Part shown: positions 23,455-46,474 of the stretch, piece after piece
Layout of the letters: each line of letters opens with the position of its first letter
Numbering within the stretch: position 1 is the stretch's first letter
Assembly: GCF_001949145.1 (NCBI RefSeq)
Contig: NW_019091369.1
Span: forward strand, 3,763,758-3,827,757
DNA from: Acanthaster planci
Lineage: Eukaryota; Echinodermata; Asteroidea; Valvatida; Acanthasteridae
DNA: 64,000 nucleotides
Reading direction: 5' to 3'
Program-made: the position numbers and the translations under genes
The notes under the pieces: generated by a model
What the model saw: only the letters and a program-made list of their open reading frames with translations
What the model was told of the DNA's origin: nothing
Database searches by the model: none

Positions 23455-25864
23455 TCAGTTCGTCACCATCGCAATAGATTGTTGATTGGTTAACCTTCAA
23501 ACATTTTACGTTGTATGTTAATCCGTGTACGGTTGCTATGCGTTTATGACTTCAAGAATGAGTAAATTTCAGTACGGTGGCCATTGTTATCTAAATGAGA
23601 TTCGTATACCACATGCTTTTCGTTTTAAACCTTTGCCAAAACTACCATTTACCGACCTTCCAGTTTGAATGGTAACCCGTTATACCTGCAACCGCTGAAG
23701 CGAAAAATCCTTTCAATCTTTGGGGACAAATGGTTCTTCATTCGTCATGTATGCCACAGTTGTACAAAGAATCAGCACACGGCTGTGTACAAGTGGTGCT
23801 GTGTAGACTCGTGTAAATCCCAGTCACTTTGCCGCCATTTTTATTTTTATTTTAACAGGTGCAAGGATGATGCAACCATTTGCATGGCTACTATGATTTG
23901 ATGGACGTAATAAACAATATGAAGCACCTGCACATAAGCAGATCTGATTGATCCATGTTCTAATGCGTCATTTGACAGAGTTCTAATCTGGCTTTACGGG
24001 AAGGATTACAAACGATTCTCCCATTTCATCAAAGCACTAACAACTTCGCAACCTTCCTCATTGGGTATAGGTGCGTCTTACGACTGAGATCATACAGAAA
24101 ACCCAACAGTATGTTTTGAGGAGGCGTATGAAGTTTACTTTTTGCCTTGGAATCATTACTTACATTGGTCATAATTTTAGTTTCTCCTTGAATTGTCTAT
24201 TGTATTACCTCTTGCTTCTTGAACTTGAAGTAGTTTTTATCTGCTAGTTAAAAACTTATTAGATGGACAATTTTACCCTGACGTACAACATGTTTCGGTT
24301 AACTTCCAAACGGACATACAAGATGGATTTGTTATGGGTCTGCTGTCTCTAATGACTCTCATCTCCTGGCGATAAATATCAGATGCGAGAAGTCGGAGGT
24401 ATAATTCCCCTTATTTGTAGACATATTGACCAAAAAGATCCTTCAGCCCAAACACACAGGTACGGCACTAGTCTTGCTGAAGTACTCTGTGAATCTAACA
24501 TATATATATTTTTTTGCTTTGACATGATTGATTGCACAAGGTGTTTATCCGTTTGTGTCGTTATGCTGACGGTTGCTCTGCCAACTTGTCGTCTGTTGTT
24601 GAGTGAGCAGTAACAAACGACGGGGTTACTCGTCTGCAGTTGACGGTCTGTTGAGAGATATTGTTCTCGAGTAAAAAAGAAATGTTGAACTGGCTCTGCG
24701 AAGTTTGAGAAGACCTTGCCGTGAGAAATTTCTGATTGTCAATAGCCATTTCACAATGACTCAAATATATATTGATATGCGTGCGCTCAAAAAAGAATGT
24801 AGTAAATCTGAAATTAAAGGTACATGAGAAAATATCAATCGCAGTCATCACCAGCAATCCAGCAACCATTCGGATTTGGCTTGGTTTGGAATTTTCTATC
24901 TGTCGTCATGATGACTGATATGATAATGATGACCCCTTCAGCATCTTCTTTGCTGTAAGACAGGTGCCGACAAGCACGTCTTTTGTACCGTTTCTATGAA
25001 CCCTAGATGGATGGAGAGAGGGCGCAATTTTCCTAGTGACAGAGGCTTCGTTCATTGGTCGGAACTTCACTTCGCTGATTTACGAACGACTTTAAAATGC
25101 ACGCGTTACACTCGCGTCGCTGTCAGCAAAATGAACACGCCCAACCGACCTGGCTCTGTTCAACCAATGAGGGGGTGCTTCTGTCCAAGGTGGATAGACC
25201 CTGAACGGTTATGTAACATGTGAAATAGACCATTTCCATAAACTTGAACTCTGAGATCTCCTCATTAAAAATATAACTAATGCATTGATTGTCTAACTTC
25301 TTAGGTAAATTTGGTTGCAGGTTGATGGCCGTTGACCGTAGTTTTTTTTTAACGAGATTATTTCATCTTATCAACTGCTTTAATCTTGAAGAAATTCTGT
25401 TTATCTTTTTTTAGTCCTTCGAAAGAAAATACCCAGAAACTAGTTAAAGAAAGTCTGATTTGGCCATTTCTCTAAACTAAATTAGCTTGCTTGAAATGGT
25501 CAAAAAACAATAAGCAGGATTATGTGCGTGTACTAGTGTAAGAGCGTTTGTTTGTAATGAAAAAAAAATGGAGCGTCGCTTTTAGGGCGTAGTAAAGTGG
25601 AACGCATTGCATACAGACCCCTTTCATGCAGACAATCTTCTGTTTGGACAACTGTCTGGACATTATTATTCAAATACATTTGTAATGCAAATAGTGAGTT
25701 ATTCAACTGACTGGATTTCACCCGTCCGTAATTACTGTGTGGTTTACTCATCTACCATAAGTCCGGGTTAGTTGCCAGCATTCCAATAACCAGAGGTTTT
25801 CATCGAGGCTGACTTGCTGTAAATGAGTCGTTTTCCTCGATTTCTCTAACTGGATTAGCTCGAA
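23455..25864. other. Spacer between A5 and A6 (head to head)
   Basis: Upstream DNA of both A5 (minus) and A6 (plus). The part up to about 24880 is the second copy of the A4 upstream region. I see no gene. The A6 promoter must lie near the right end, but I find only a CCAAT at about 25784 and no TATA. Confidence 0.55.
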
Positions 25865-27983
<2,119 letters not shown>

Positions 27984-28148
27984 ACAAATCATTGTAATCA
28001 ATTTGAAACGGCACCTCATAACATCATTGCATAAACTGTTTACATACACTGTTTACCGATATTTAACGTCAAAATGTCACTGATTTAACGACGTGAACTA
28101 AAAAATCCAGGTTAGCGAGGTGCTGAGCGTTTCCTCTTTTCAAAGACG

Positions 28149-28154
28149 AATAAA
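28149..28154 (+). terminator. Candidate A6 polyadenylation signal
   Basis: AATAAA on the plus strand, 166 bases past the A6 stop codon. Confidence 0.5.
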
Positions 28155-30532
28155 TTGAAATTTCAAAGTCAATAATATTTTTTGTTATACTTAAAATGGG
28201 GCAGTTTATCGTTTTGTTGATGTAATCAAGCACTGTTATGAGTCGCTTGCTTCAACTTGGAGTGACAGTATCCTGTATGTACAAGAATTTTTTATCAAAA
28301 CGCAGGTTCCATGGAAATCCAGTTATAGACTGAATCGACGTTTCTTAGATTTCCAAACTCGGTCTACTGAGAAGATCACTTTTAAAACATTTGAGGGCCG
28401 ACTTTGGGCGGCGTATCCTTTCATGTTCAAGAGCATTTTTTTTTGTTCGTGGGTCAGCCACTCGAACCCCAGGAACTTTAAGTTGGTTACGAGAGCCCTC
28501 GCTGGTAGTAAAAAGGAAACGTGCAACGTGGTGTAGTGGTACTTTATGTACGTTATTCGATAGTTCTTTCCTATTGAAAAAAAGAAACATTCATTAATGA
28601 CATGGAAAATTATCCGTTATAATTCTGCAAAACGTACCCGCTATCTCCAACTTTGTCGGTCATCTTGCTATTTTTTGCGGCTGTTCAAAAATCAAAATCT
28701 CGCGCGTTTTTCAGTGTTTACGTGAAATGAACCCGAACAAGAAGGTGGTGTGTGTGTTCCTGTTTCGAGAACAATGTCGTGGGATGGTGTTCCCACCAAT
28801 CTAGTGCAAAATAAACCCATGTCAGGAACAGGCCGCATAAACGAACAAGTCCCAAATTTGATATCCCAGCTTTCATGTACAACTGAAGTCGCTGTTGCCA
28901 TGATGTCAAGGAAAACAAAACGCTGTTCAGTTAATGGTGTTTTTTTGTTCAAGTTATGAATCACACAATTTATTTATTAAAACATTTCTGAGAAAGGGTT
29001 CTCCGTTGGCTTATGTATATTTACTTAAACAACGATAATTCTCAAGCGAATAGGAAAGGAAGATTAAAAAAGTAAAAAAAAAATTAAGAACAATAAAAAA
29101 AGTGGAACATTGAGCTTTTCTCCCAGGGGTGACATTTTGCTAATGAAAGTAGAAAACTGCCTTTATAACAAAAAACCTATAAAACAAAAAACAAAGCAAA
29201 CAAAAAGGCGCCAAATTACCTTTAAAAATAGTAAACAAAAATTGAACGTAGGATTGACAGAAACAAGCATTTTCAGGCTAGGGTTGAAAAAAATGACGCA
29301 TTTGCCCCGTATTGCTTATAACACACTCTTGTGGTGACCTTGGATGCGGTCTCTTTGATACAACCTATTGCGAAAATCTTTGCACAAGGATTGTAAGCGT
29401 TTACAGAAGCGCCCTCTTGTGGTGTATCGCAACCAGCTGACGGCATTATAAAAATAATGTGCCCAGCAAATGTGTAAATCAGCCGCAGTACGTAAAAGTG
29501 TATGCGCCTCCGTGTTCCCAAATGTTTTTAGGCCCAAAAAAAAAATCTGAATGCGTTCAGGTTAAGAACTTGATCTGAATTGCCAGGTGCGGTAAAAAAA
29601 TTACTTCATATTTATGTACACAAAGTAATGGGTACATAAATACGATTGGCTTGATGGAGTAAGCTCATCGAATGGCACAGTGAATACATACGTGTAACGA
29701 CGAAAATCCCTGATTTTCTGTAAAATAAATTTGTGTGGATCTTTTGGCCTTTAAAAGCAAAATTTAATAAACTTCGTCAAAACGAGGGCGCCCTCTCAAG
29801 GAAACCAGTTTGCGCAGGGCAATCTCAGGGGGATACTCAAATTACATTATTGTTCGTCCGACCCCAGAAAGAAAAAAAAGGGTGGGGGAGGGGAGTGTAA
29901 CTTTTCGGTGTTGGCTAAGAATTTACTGATTTGCTTGTTCACTGTACATAAAGTGTACATTGCTCACGTGTCATTTGAGACTCCAAAACACAAGCTGAAC
30001 AAAGCCATCGAAAACGTAAAAATTCAGTCCATAAATCCGATTTCCAAGACAAATTCAACTTATATGCATTGGATTCAGTCATTCACATTAACAAATCGGA
30101 AGTGAAGTCACATTATATGAAATAAAAGCATGTCTCACCTATAACACTCCTAAATAAAAATGACCACTTTTTGGCAGTTTCAAAGTTATTTTATTGTTTT
30201 CCCTTCCAACAGTTTGAATGTTTAAATATTTAACAGAAAAATAAGAACATGTTCACCACTTTAACCATGTTTCTTAAATCCTGCTTTTACATTGGTTCAA
30301 CAGAAATCCAGCTTTTTGATCCATGCATGCTTCATCATGCATGTATAATTTTTACTGGTATAATTTTGGTTAATTTTTTGACAGTGATTTTAGAAGACAA
30401 AGGTAGTTAAAAGTCACTGATTTAACTAAAATCTCAGGATATCAAAAACCTCCTTTGGGGGAAATATCTGTGAAAATCTTTGGCTCGGAGTCAAAACTTT
30501 TAAAGTTCAATGGAAGGACTGTGACCGGAGAC
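28155..30532. other. Spacer between A6 and A7 (tail to tail)
   Basis: No gene seen. Several A-rich runs occur (29060-29230). AGGGCGCC-type fragments near 29410 and 29785 recur elsewhere in the window (for example 2858 and 52222) and may be old repeat ends. The part from about 30120 to 30510 resembles about 20100-20480. Confidence 0.55.
30190..30195 (-). terminator. Candidate A7 polyadenylation signal
   Basis: AATAAA on the minus strand, about 340 bases past the A7 stop. Other hexamers nearby cannot be excluded. Confidence 0.3.
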
Positions 30533-33211
<2,679 letters not shown>

Positions 33212-33346
33212 GTTTGCAGATTGGTTTTACGTAGCTTTGGCTGAGAAAAATGCTTCAAATCGCTTAAAAGCGGAGAGGTTTTCTGACGTGACCCGTCTTG
33301 ATGTAGGGACTCGTTGAGAAATGTAATCTGAGATTCAAACACGTGA

Positions 33347-33381
33347 CTTTTATACCCTTGCACAGGTCGCCTAGTGATTGG
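33347..33381 (-). promoter_or_regulatory. A7 core promoter (CCAAT, TATA)
   Basis: Minus-strand CCAAT (33377-33381) followed by TATAAAAG (33347-33354), with a CACGTG E-box just downstream near 33340. The arrangement matches A4/A5 in spacing, but the downstream shared element is not evident. Confidence 0.6.
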
Positions 33382-36149
33382 ATGGCTGTCGTCTACGCAA
33401 CCAAATATTTGTCTCGGGGTACTAGACGGTCGTTAAGAATGTGATCATGTGATCAGTCGAATGTCACCGCTATCCAATCAATTTCTTGCTTTGTTGGTTG
33501 CTGGGGGATAGCTAGGGATATTATCGATCGGACAGGGGATAACTAAAAGATAACAGGGTCGATTTTTTTTTCAAAATGCGCTGATCTACTATTAGGGCGG
33601 TTGAAAAGCTATCCACGATGAGTGTTTATGTGTCTATATTCTTCAATGTCTCAAGAAAAGGGAAGAGGATGTTTGAAACGGAACTGTTGGAATATTGCTT
33701 ATTAAATTTGTGTTGGTCACTGTAAAGTGTCAATGAGGAAACTAGTTTTTAATACAGGAAGTACCATGCTCACGTTGTCAAGAATTATCAGAAAAAAATG
33801 AACCCTTCACCAGCCTATTGTACACTAAAACTCACCCCTCGTGAAAAATAGCCAATTATAGACGTTATCCCATAAAACTAAATCTGAATGTCGTAAATCT
33901 CCCAACAAAAAAACATGCAGTTGCTACAAGAAGAGTTGGCAATTTCAGTCTCCATATAAATTCATAGAGTCATCCTTGATTTGTCAACTATCCTTCGATT
34001 TTGCGGGTATTAGGCCATGCTTAGTCAATTTGTTGTTCTTTTCGGTTTGATTTTATGGAGTACCATTGTAATAGTACAATACAACTACTGAAAGGTGACC
34101 AATGCGTCTAAGTGGGTTTCATTTGAACAGTTGGAAAAGTCAAATTATGGTTTCATCTCGTGCGCGAAAATTATAACAGCCATAATGGTTCAGGGTTTAC
34201 GCTCCACTTCAGCCTGTGAATGACCCATTCAGACGCCATTTATCCAGATTGTTGCCTCTGGGTCATCGGCCCGTGAAAATTTTCAAGTCACAGCACTATG
34301 AGCTGAGACGTGCTCGCATTATTTTCGCCAGGCATTGTACAGTGTACGTGCTGCACGGATGGTCGTAGATGGAGGCCTGCATGTACAGTACATGTACACA
34401 TGGCATCATGGAATAGGGCCAGCGTAATGCATGGGGAGGGTCAAAGAATCACAGAGTGATGTTGTTATCGTGAAGTCACGTGTATAGCAACGGGAATTAA
34501 GAAGGAATACATATCGGCCCAGGCATGCACATTCTCACAGCAGCAAGGGTCTGTGTAGACAGTAACCCTAGGTTCAGAACTTATTTTGTTTATTTCCTCA
34601 ATAATTGTGAAATTTTAAGATCTGATATTTTCGAAACCGAATTATTGAAGTGTACACGGTAGGTTATTGTCGATATGGCCATGTTGAGGGAATAAGCATA
34701 GCGATGAGGTTCCAACGTGGCCTGGTTGTCACAATGACACATACACAGTTCCCGCAGGCGCTCAAGACGAGCCGCAGTGTCAACATGGTCTGACGGTGAC
34801 TCATTAAAATTAATGTTAATAGCTCACCATTTGCAATAAGTGTAAACGTTAGGAACTGAATTGTACGGCGAGTCTACGGCATCGGATTTCCGTAATATCT
34901 GAATGTTGGATATGCGTTGGATTCGGATTTTAAACAACTGAATTTCTCACACTGCATAAAATAGACCAGTAACCTGTATTACCCACCTCTGTCAATATGC
35001 AATGCTTTACTTCTGCACTGAGTCATCAGTGACGTATGTACACGACCCTTCGACTTTGTCATGGTGACCTTTGTTAAATAAGCCCTTATCCAAATACTCA
35101 GGCAGGTTAAAGCATATAGGAATAAAAAGATTTTTGGAAAATGTGTCCAATGTGTATATATGGTCTACACAGCACATCAGTGCCTAGACTGGCATAGTGT
35201 CTTTGATATTAATGTCTGTGCGAACAGAGATGCAGCAGAAATGTGATAAATGTATGGGCGGTCCCCTCCCGTTTTAAAATACTCGATGCTACCCTGGGTT
35301 ATGATCGCGATAAAAAATATTTTGCAGAACAAATCATAGACAACACATTCACAATGAAATTAAAAGAGACAACACTGGCTAGAGCAATATTCTAATATTT
35401 ATTCTCAGTTTGCAACCATCTAGATGTCGCAGTTGGAGGCAACTTACGCTGCAGGAGGGCATTTAAAGAAAACGAGCATAGTGTTACCGACTCCTTTTGA
35501 CTGAATACTGGTAATCAATTCGGAAAGCGTGCACACTTATCTGCTTTGACAAAATACGGAGCCTCGTATTCTTTCATTGACCGCTGTGTCACCGGGTATG
35601 TGAAGATGATTTTGTCGCATAAAGGCACAGTGGGCTAAGACATAAGTACACGGTACATTATTTCGATGATAAAGACTTCTCTCTGAAGTAATCAGCTTTG
35701 AAGCTTTAAATAAACATCTTCATCGCGACTCTTAGTGCTGCATCTTTCAATAACAGGAGTAAATACTATGGTTGATATCTTCATGCGTAGTTTGAACTCG
35801 GTGAATTTGAACTGTCATAAGAGGGCGGTATTGCTTTGTGGAATACATAATTTCTTCACATGCGGTTCGCTTTCTAAGTAACAACGAATACTGATATTTT
35901 ATTTTATTTGTTCGAAATTACTTGTAGAATGCAAAAGAAAATCAACGAGCGAGTTCGGTATTTCAAAACAGCAAGGTCATTTGAGAATAAAGCACGCAGG
36001 GGAGTCTACAAAAGGCGGTGCTGATTGGGCAAATCTCGTGCGTCCGAATCACCTCGGACACGGTTCAGTTTGGGCATACGCTGTTGGAATACCGAGCTGG
36101 CTTATTGAATGGGGACGCTGTATTTTTGTTCTTGCCGAAGATTCATCGG
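33382..36149. other. Spacer between A7 and A8
   Basis: About 2.8 kb without a recognisable gene or mobile element. A short repeated ACATGTAC-type palindrome occurs near 34380-34400. The candidate A8 polyadenylation signal lies at 35903-35908. Confidence 0.55.
35903..35908 (-). terminator. Candidate A8 polyadenylation signal
   Basis: AATAAA on the minus strand, about 240 bases past the A8 stop codon. Confidence 0.4.
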
Positions 36150-41993
<5,844 letters not shown>

Positions 41994-42126
41994 TTTGGAG
42001 GCTCCTGCAAGACGCGTCTGACGGAGGAATCTAGTGATAAACAAATAAATATCTCCTGCCGGCTGTAGCTATGTACGGGGCGGGAGGCACGGACTGTGAC
42101 TAGCTAGCCTTGCTTGGGTCAGGCCG

Positions 42127-42134
42127 ATTTATAC
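42127..42134 (-). promoter_or_regulatory. A8 TATA box
   Basis: GTATAAAT on the minus strand, about 135 bases upstream of the A8 ATG, within an otherwise GC-rich stretch (42050-42170). Confidence 0.6.
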
Positions 42135-43332
42135 TCGTCACATGCCGGTCCCGTTGACCGTGCGCAGCACGAGACGACTAGATATTTAGTATGCATAAAT
42201 GCGCAGGCGGGTTGGTGAGTACTGGAACGGATGGAATGCACGGAAGGTCAAGAGAGTATGAATTATGAATTTTCTCACACCTCGTGCAGGCTCTTTTATT
42301 CTGTGAAGCAGCTTTCAGGGAGTCGAGAGAACTTGAGGAAATGTATTGTTGTCTAAAACCAAACGTAAACATGATGTTAAATATTCTGCTCATAGAGACA
42401 TTGTTAATTAAGTTCGTTTGTTATTATTCTATGCAAAATTTTCATTTTGCAGTTGTTGAAAATGCAATTTTGAAAAGCACTCATGCACATATCTCTCCAT
42501 CTACCTCTGAAACAGTAAATAACAATTCGTATGAAATAACGGAGCTACAAAACTTTGAAAATCAAATTCAAACATTAAATTGCTGATAAAAAATTTAATA
42601 AGGTTCTGTTCATTTTAATTTTAATCTTTGTCTTCAAAGTAATTTTGTAATAACAAAAGAATTTCATATTGCAACAAACTGGTAAGCCCTTAGAATGTGT
42701 GTATGTGGTCATTGTATTCTTCCCATTACATCAGTCATTAATCGAGGAAAATATTTCTCTGCCTAATGATATAGTCTGTTATCTGATCAGTAATCGGACT
42801 GATTATTAATCAATAAGATCAGTAAATTACCGACTGACTCGATGTATTTTTGCTATATTAACAAGGACGCCAACAATCTAAGTGTTAGACATAAACAGCT
42901 GTTAGAGGGCGTTGTTACACATCAACGTACACGAAGAAATGCGTTAAATTTTGCAGAGGAATAATTTTACAAATTAAAATAAAAGACTAAGCAATGACAG
43001 AAAGGTAAATTAAAATGAAAAACAATAACAACAGGAACCTATAAAGAGGAATTTCAAACAGTAAGAATCTTTATCATAATGTTCTAAATGTATACATGTA
43101 ATTTAACATACGAAAACCGACACCCTCTTTTGTCATCAAAACAGGGTCACAGGGTAATCAAAACAAGACTGAACCTTCTATTCAGAATCACCAGTCATAC
43201 AGAGTTCAATCCTATAATGGTGTTTCTGCAAACCTTCTCTTTAATGGTAACTTATTGATACGGACAAAAAAATAACCAAGAAACAGCGGCCAAAGGTGAA
43301 AAAAATAATTTGAGCCGATACACAACCCATCA
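42135..43332. other. Spacer between A8 and A9
   Basis: AT-rich DNA with no gene or element that I can recognise. A plus-strand 100-codon frame (42284-42586) shows no domain. Confidence 0.55.
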
Positions 43333-46300
43333 TTAGTATTCTTCATTTACACCCTCACTGTCCTCAGGAAGAGAGTCTGCCCCAACCTCCTCGTAATCTT
43401 TCTCTAAGGCAGCCAAGTCGTCTCGAGCCTCAGAGAACTCGCCCTCCTCCATACCCTCTCCCACGTACCAGTGGACGAAGGCACGCTTGGCGTACATCTG
43501 ATCGAACTTGTGATCCAGACGAGCCCAGGCCTCGGCGATGGCCGTGGTGTTGCTCAGCATGCAGACGGCACGCTGCACCTTGGCCAAATCACCGCCAGGC
43601 ACGACGGTGGGCGGCTGGTTGTTGATGCCCACCTTGAAGCCAGTTGGACACCAGTCGACGAACTGGATGGTACGCTTGGTCTTTATGGTTGTAATGGATC
43701 TACTGACATCTTTAGGGACAACATCACCACGGTAAAGCAGACAGCAGGCCATGTACTTGCCTTGACTAATATCGCACTTCACCATCTGATTGACCGGCTC
43801 AAAACAGGCGTTGGTGATCTCTCCAACGCTAAATTTTTCATGGAAGGCCTTTTCCTTGCTCACAATGGGCGCATAGGTAACAAGAGGAAAATGAATCCTT
43901 GGGTAAGGCACCAAGTTGGTCTGGAACTCATTCAGGTCAACGTTGAGGGCGCCATCAAAACGTAAAGAGGCAGTGATTGAGGACACAATCTGAGCAATTA
44001 GACGGTTGAGGTTGGAGTAAGTCGGTCGTTCGATGTTGAGGTTGCGACGGCAAATTTCATATATGGCCTCGTTGTCGACCATGAAGGCGCAGTCAGAGTG
44101 CTCCAAGGTGACATGAGTGGTTAAAATGGAGTTGTAGGGCTCTACCACGGCAGAAGACATCTGAGGAGCCGGATAGATGGAAAACTCTAGCTTGGACTTC
44201 TTGCCGTATTCAATGGAAAGACGCTCCATCAGAAGAGAAGTAAAACCAGAGCCAGTGCCTCCACCAAAGCTGTGGAAGAACAAGAACCCTTGAAGTCCAC
44301 TACACATCTCCGTCTGCAATCACAGAATAAAAGAACCCCAAATCAACATCAGTCAATTTATTTCCTATTGATATTCTACTAGGCTTATTTTCTTCCCAGC
44401 ATTCCAAGTGCCTATAGAGGGTTTGCATGACTGCCATCTTACAGGGCTGTGCTCTTGTTCCACAGGGTATGCACAAAGGAGGTTTCCCTGTGGAACAAAA
44501 GAACTGCCCTGCAAGATGGCTGTCACCCAAAGCGTCTATAGGCTTTAGATTGCACTCTCACCAGTTTTCGGATCCTATCTTGAACTTGGTCTATGTGGTC
44601 TTTGCCCACCGTGTAATGGCCCCGTGCGTAGTTGTTGGCGGCGTCTTCCTTGCCTGTGATCATCTGCTCAGGGTGAAAGAGCTGACGGTAGGGGCCATTG
44701 CGTACCTCATCTGGAAAAAATAGGAAGAGCGGGCAATGTGTATGAATAATCTCTGGTTGGGTATTTGGTAAAAATCATAATCTATACAGCTTTGTTTGAG
44801 GTCTTTTTGTTACCTATGACCGTGGGCTCAAGGTCGACAAAGATAGCACGGGGAACGTGTTGTCCCGCGCCAGTCTCGCTGAAGAAGGTGTTGAAGGAGT
44901 CGGTGCATTGACCATGGCTCGTGTCGCTAGGCATCTTACCATCAGGCTGGATGCCGTGCTCCAGGCAGTACAGCTCCCAGCAGGCATTGCCCATCTGGAC
45001 TCCGGCCTGGCCGATGTGGACTGAGATACATTCACGCTAGAAAAATTGAAAGCGTATCTTACAGAATTCAAAAGCTTTGCTGTCGTCTTAGTCAGCTAAT
45101 GTTGCTTGCGAGGCAAGCCAAAGAACGATGGATACCAGACAGCGGAGGGTTGCATGCATGGCATAAAGAATTTTCTTTCAATAGATTTGCTGATTTCTAC
45201 TGGAGATGGTCTTTGACCCTTCTCATTCATCTCTTTTTATCAATTTGTAAGAAAAGCTGCCCAGAAGAACTGTTTACAAAATTCTTCACAAGAGACAAGT
45301 GAATGTAAACACTTGGGTCATAAAGGGAAACAGATAACGGAATCATCAGAGTACGTCAGCGTTCAAAATTTGCATTTTGTAATAGGAATAATTTTTATGA
45401 ATACAAGTTTCATGCATTCACGATCGAGCTAAACTCTCCTTGAATGATGGCAAAATGTTTTTGTCAAATGAACCGATTTGTAGTCAACAGATGGTCTCTG
45501 TCAGGATTGTCCGGCCATGCCATCATTGCGACTGTAAACAATGGGTGTTAGTTTTCTGGGGTTTGCCTATTGTTATTTTCCCATTGTTCTACTGTTTGCG
45601 GTTTGCAATATTTAATTGTTTCTCGGGATATCAGACTGGGAGCCTGTGAAAATTGTCAATAGAAAGAATTTGTAAAATTGATCGATGCGATACTGTAACC
45701 GCGAAAACTTATCGTACAGGTGGTCTGCGCATTTAATCGAATATCCTTTCATAATTTAAACACAGACGAGTACTCAAGAAGTGGAAATGAATTCTTTCAG
45801 TGCCATGGCAATTTCTCTTACTGATTCTAACTGACTCAACTATAATAACCAAAAAATATCAACAACAATAAATAAAGCTGTTGCGCTGTAAAAGCTGAAA
45901 GCGAAACAACGATCCTAAGCCCGGAATGTATTACTATTGTTGTGATTATAAACAACGTAGAAATACACCATAGTACTGAATTGATTAACTTCAAAAATAA
46001 TACGAGAGCCACCGAATTCTCTACAAACATGCAGTAATTTCATGTGCACTGTACAGAGGTGTCTGTTATTGATTCGAATTCAATTCATTCATTCCAATGA
46101 TTGTTGTAACAAAGCATTCAAAGCGGCATCTTTTGGGTCACTGAGGGATCGCTCAAATCAGGAACCCTGAGTGAATGAGTCGATGCTCCACGAAGCCGAG
46201 TCTTCATGGCCCGGGTTCAACCCTGCTTGGGGTTGACACAGTCTCGGTTTCCACTCACTGCAAACCAGACAGGCCACAGAATGAGCAGGATAAAAGTGGT

Positions 46301-46474
46301 ATTCTTAAATTTGTCAAATCCACTTTAATATCCCACTTTGATAGAAACGTTCGTACGAACTTGGTTTGACGTGGTCGTAAATATTAAGATATTTCTCAGC
46401 ATCATTATTACCCACTTGCTGCTTTTCAATACCACCAAATCAAATTTATCAACAAAGAAGGGTAAACTTACCAT
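43333..46474 (-). CDS. TUBA: Alpha-tubulin A9, lacks Lys40
   Basis: Complete 451-residue alpha-tubulin with four coding exons: 46472-46474 (ATG, gtaagt donor), 44814-45036 (223 bp), 44562-44710 (149 bp), 43333-44313. It keeps MREC, GGGTGSG, Tyr224 and Glu254. The loop at 36-45 reads [10 protein letters not shown], so Lys40 is replaced by Thr and the family's acetylation site is missing. Other differences are RNGPYRQ (79-85), TEMCSG (126-131), [11 protein letters not shown] (210-220), DISQGKY around 306-312 and [10 protein letters not shown] (329-338). The tail [16 protein letters not shown] is less acidic but ends EEY. The last intron (44314-44561) holds a long hairpin. Part of the last exon is nearly identical to A2-A8 at the DNA level, suggesting conversion. 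Confidence 0.95.
44410..44543 (-). repeat. Long inverted repeat (58-bp arms) in A9 intron 3
   Basis: Arms 44410-44467 and 44486-44543 are inverted copies of equal length, matching at 49 of 58 positions by my count with no gaps, around an 18-base loop. The inner 13 base pairs and the outer 9 are perfect. Being in an intron, it would be transcribed with A9 and fold into a long hairpin. It could be a fold-back MITE or a small-RNA precursor; I see no clear target-site duplication. Confidence 0.8.
45037..46471 (-). other. A9 intron 1
   Basis: 1.4 kb with no gene seen. Near 46195-46215 a GGGTTCAACCC motif resembles a tRNA B box, possibly a remnant of a different SINE, but without a clear A box or tail. 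Confidence 0.55.

Noticed and set aside
34828-34830. Alternative ATG exon for A7 with a consensus gtgagc donor
   Set aside because: It lies upstream of the TATA/CCAAT promoter at 33347-33381, whereas the ATG at 33209-33211 lies at the right distance downstream of it. An alternative distal promoter cannot be fully excluded.
46140-46270. Possible third SINE (B-box-like GGGTTCAACCC)
   Set aside because: No matching A box, body or tail of the family at 2077 and 22602. A lone B-box-like motif is too weak.
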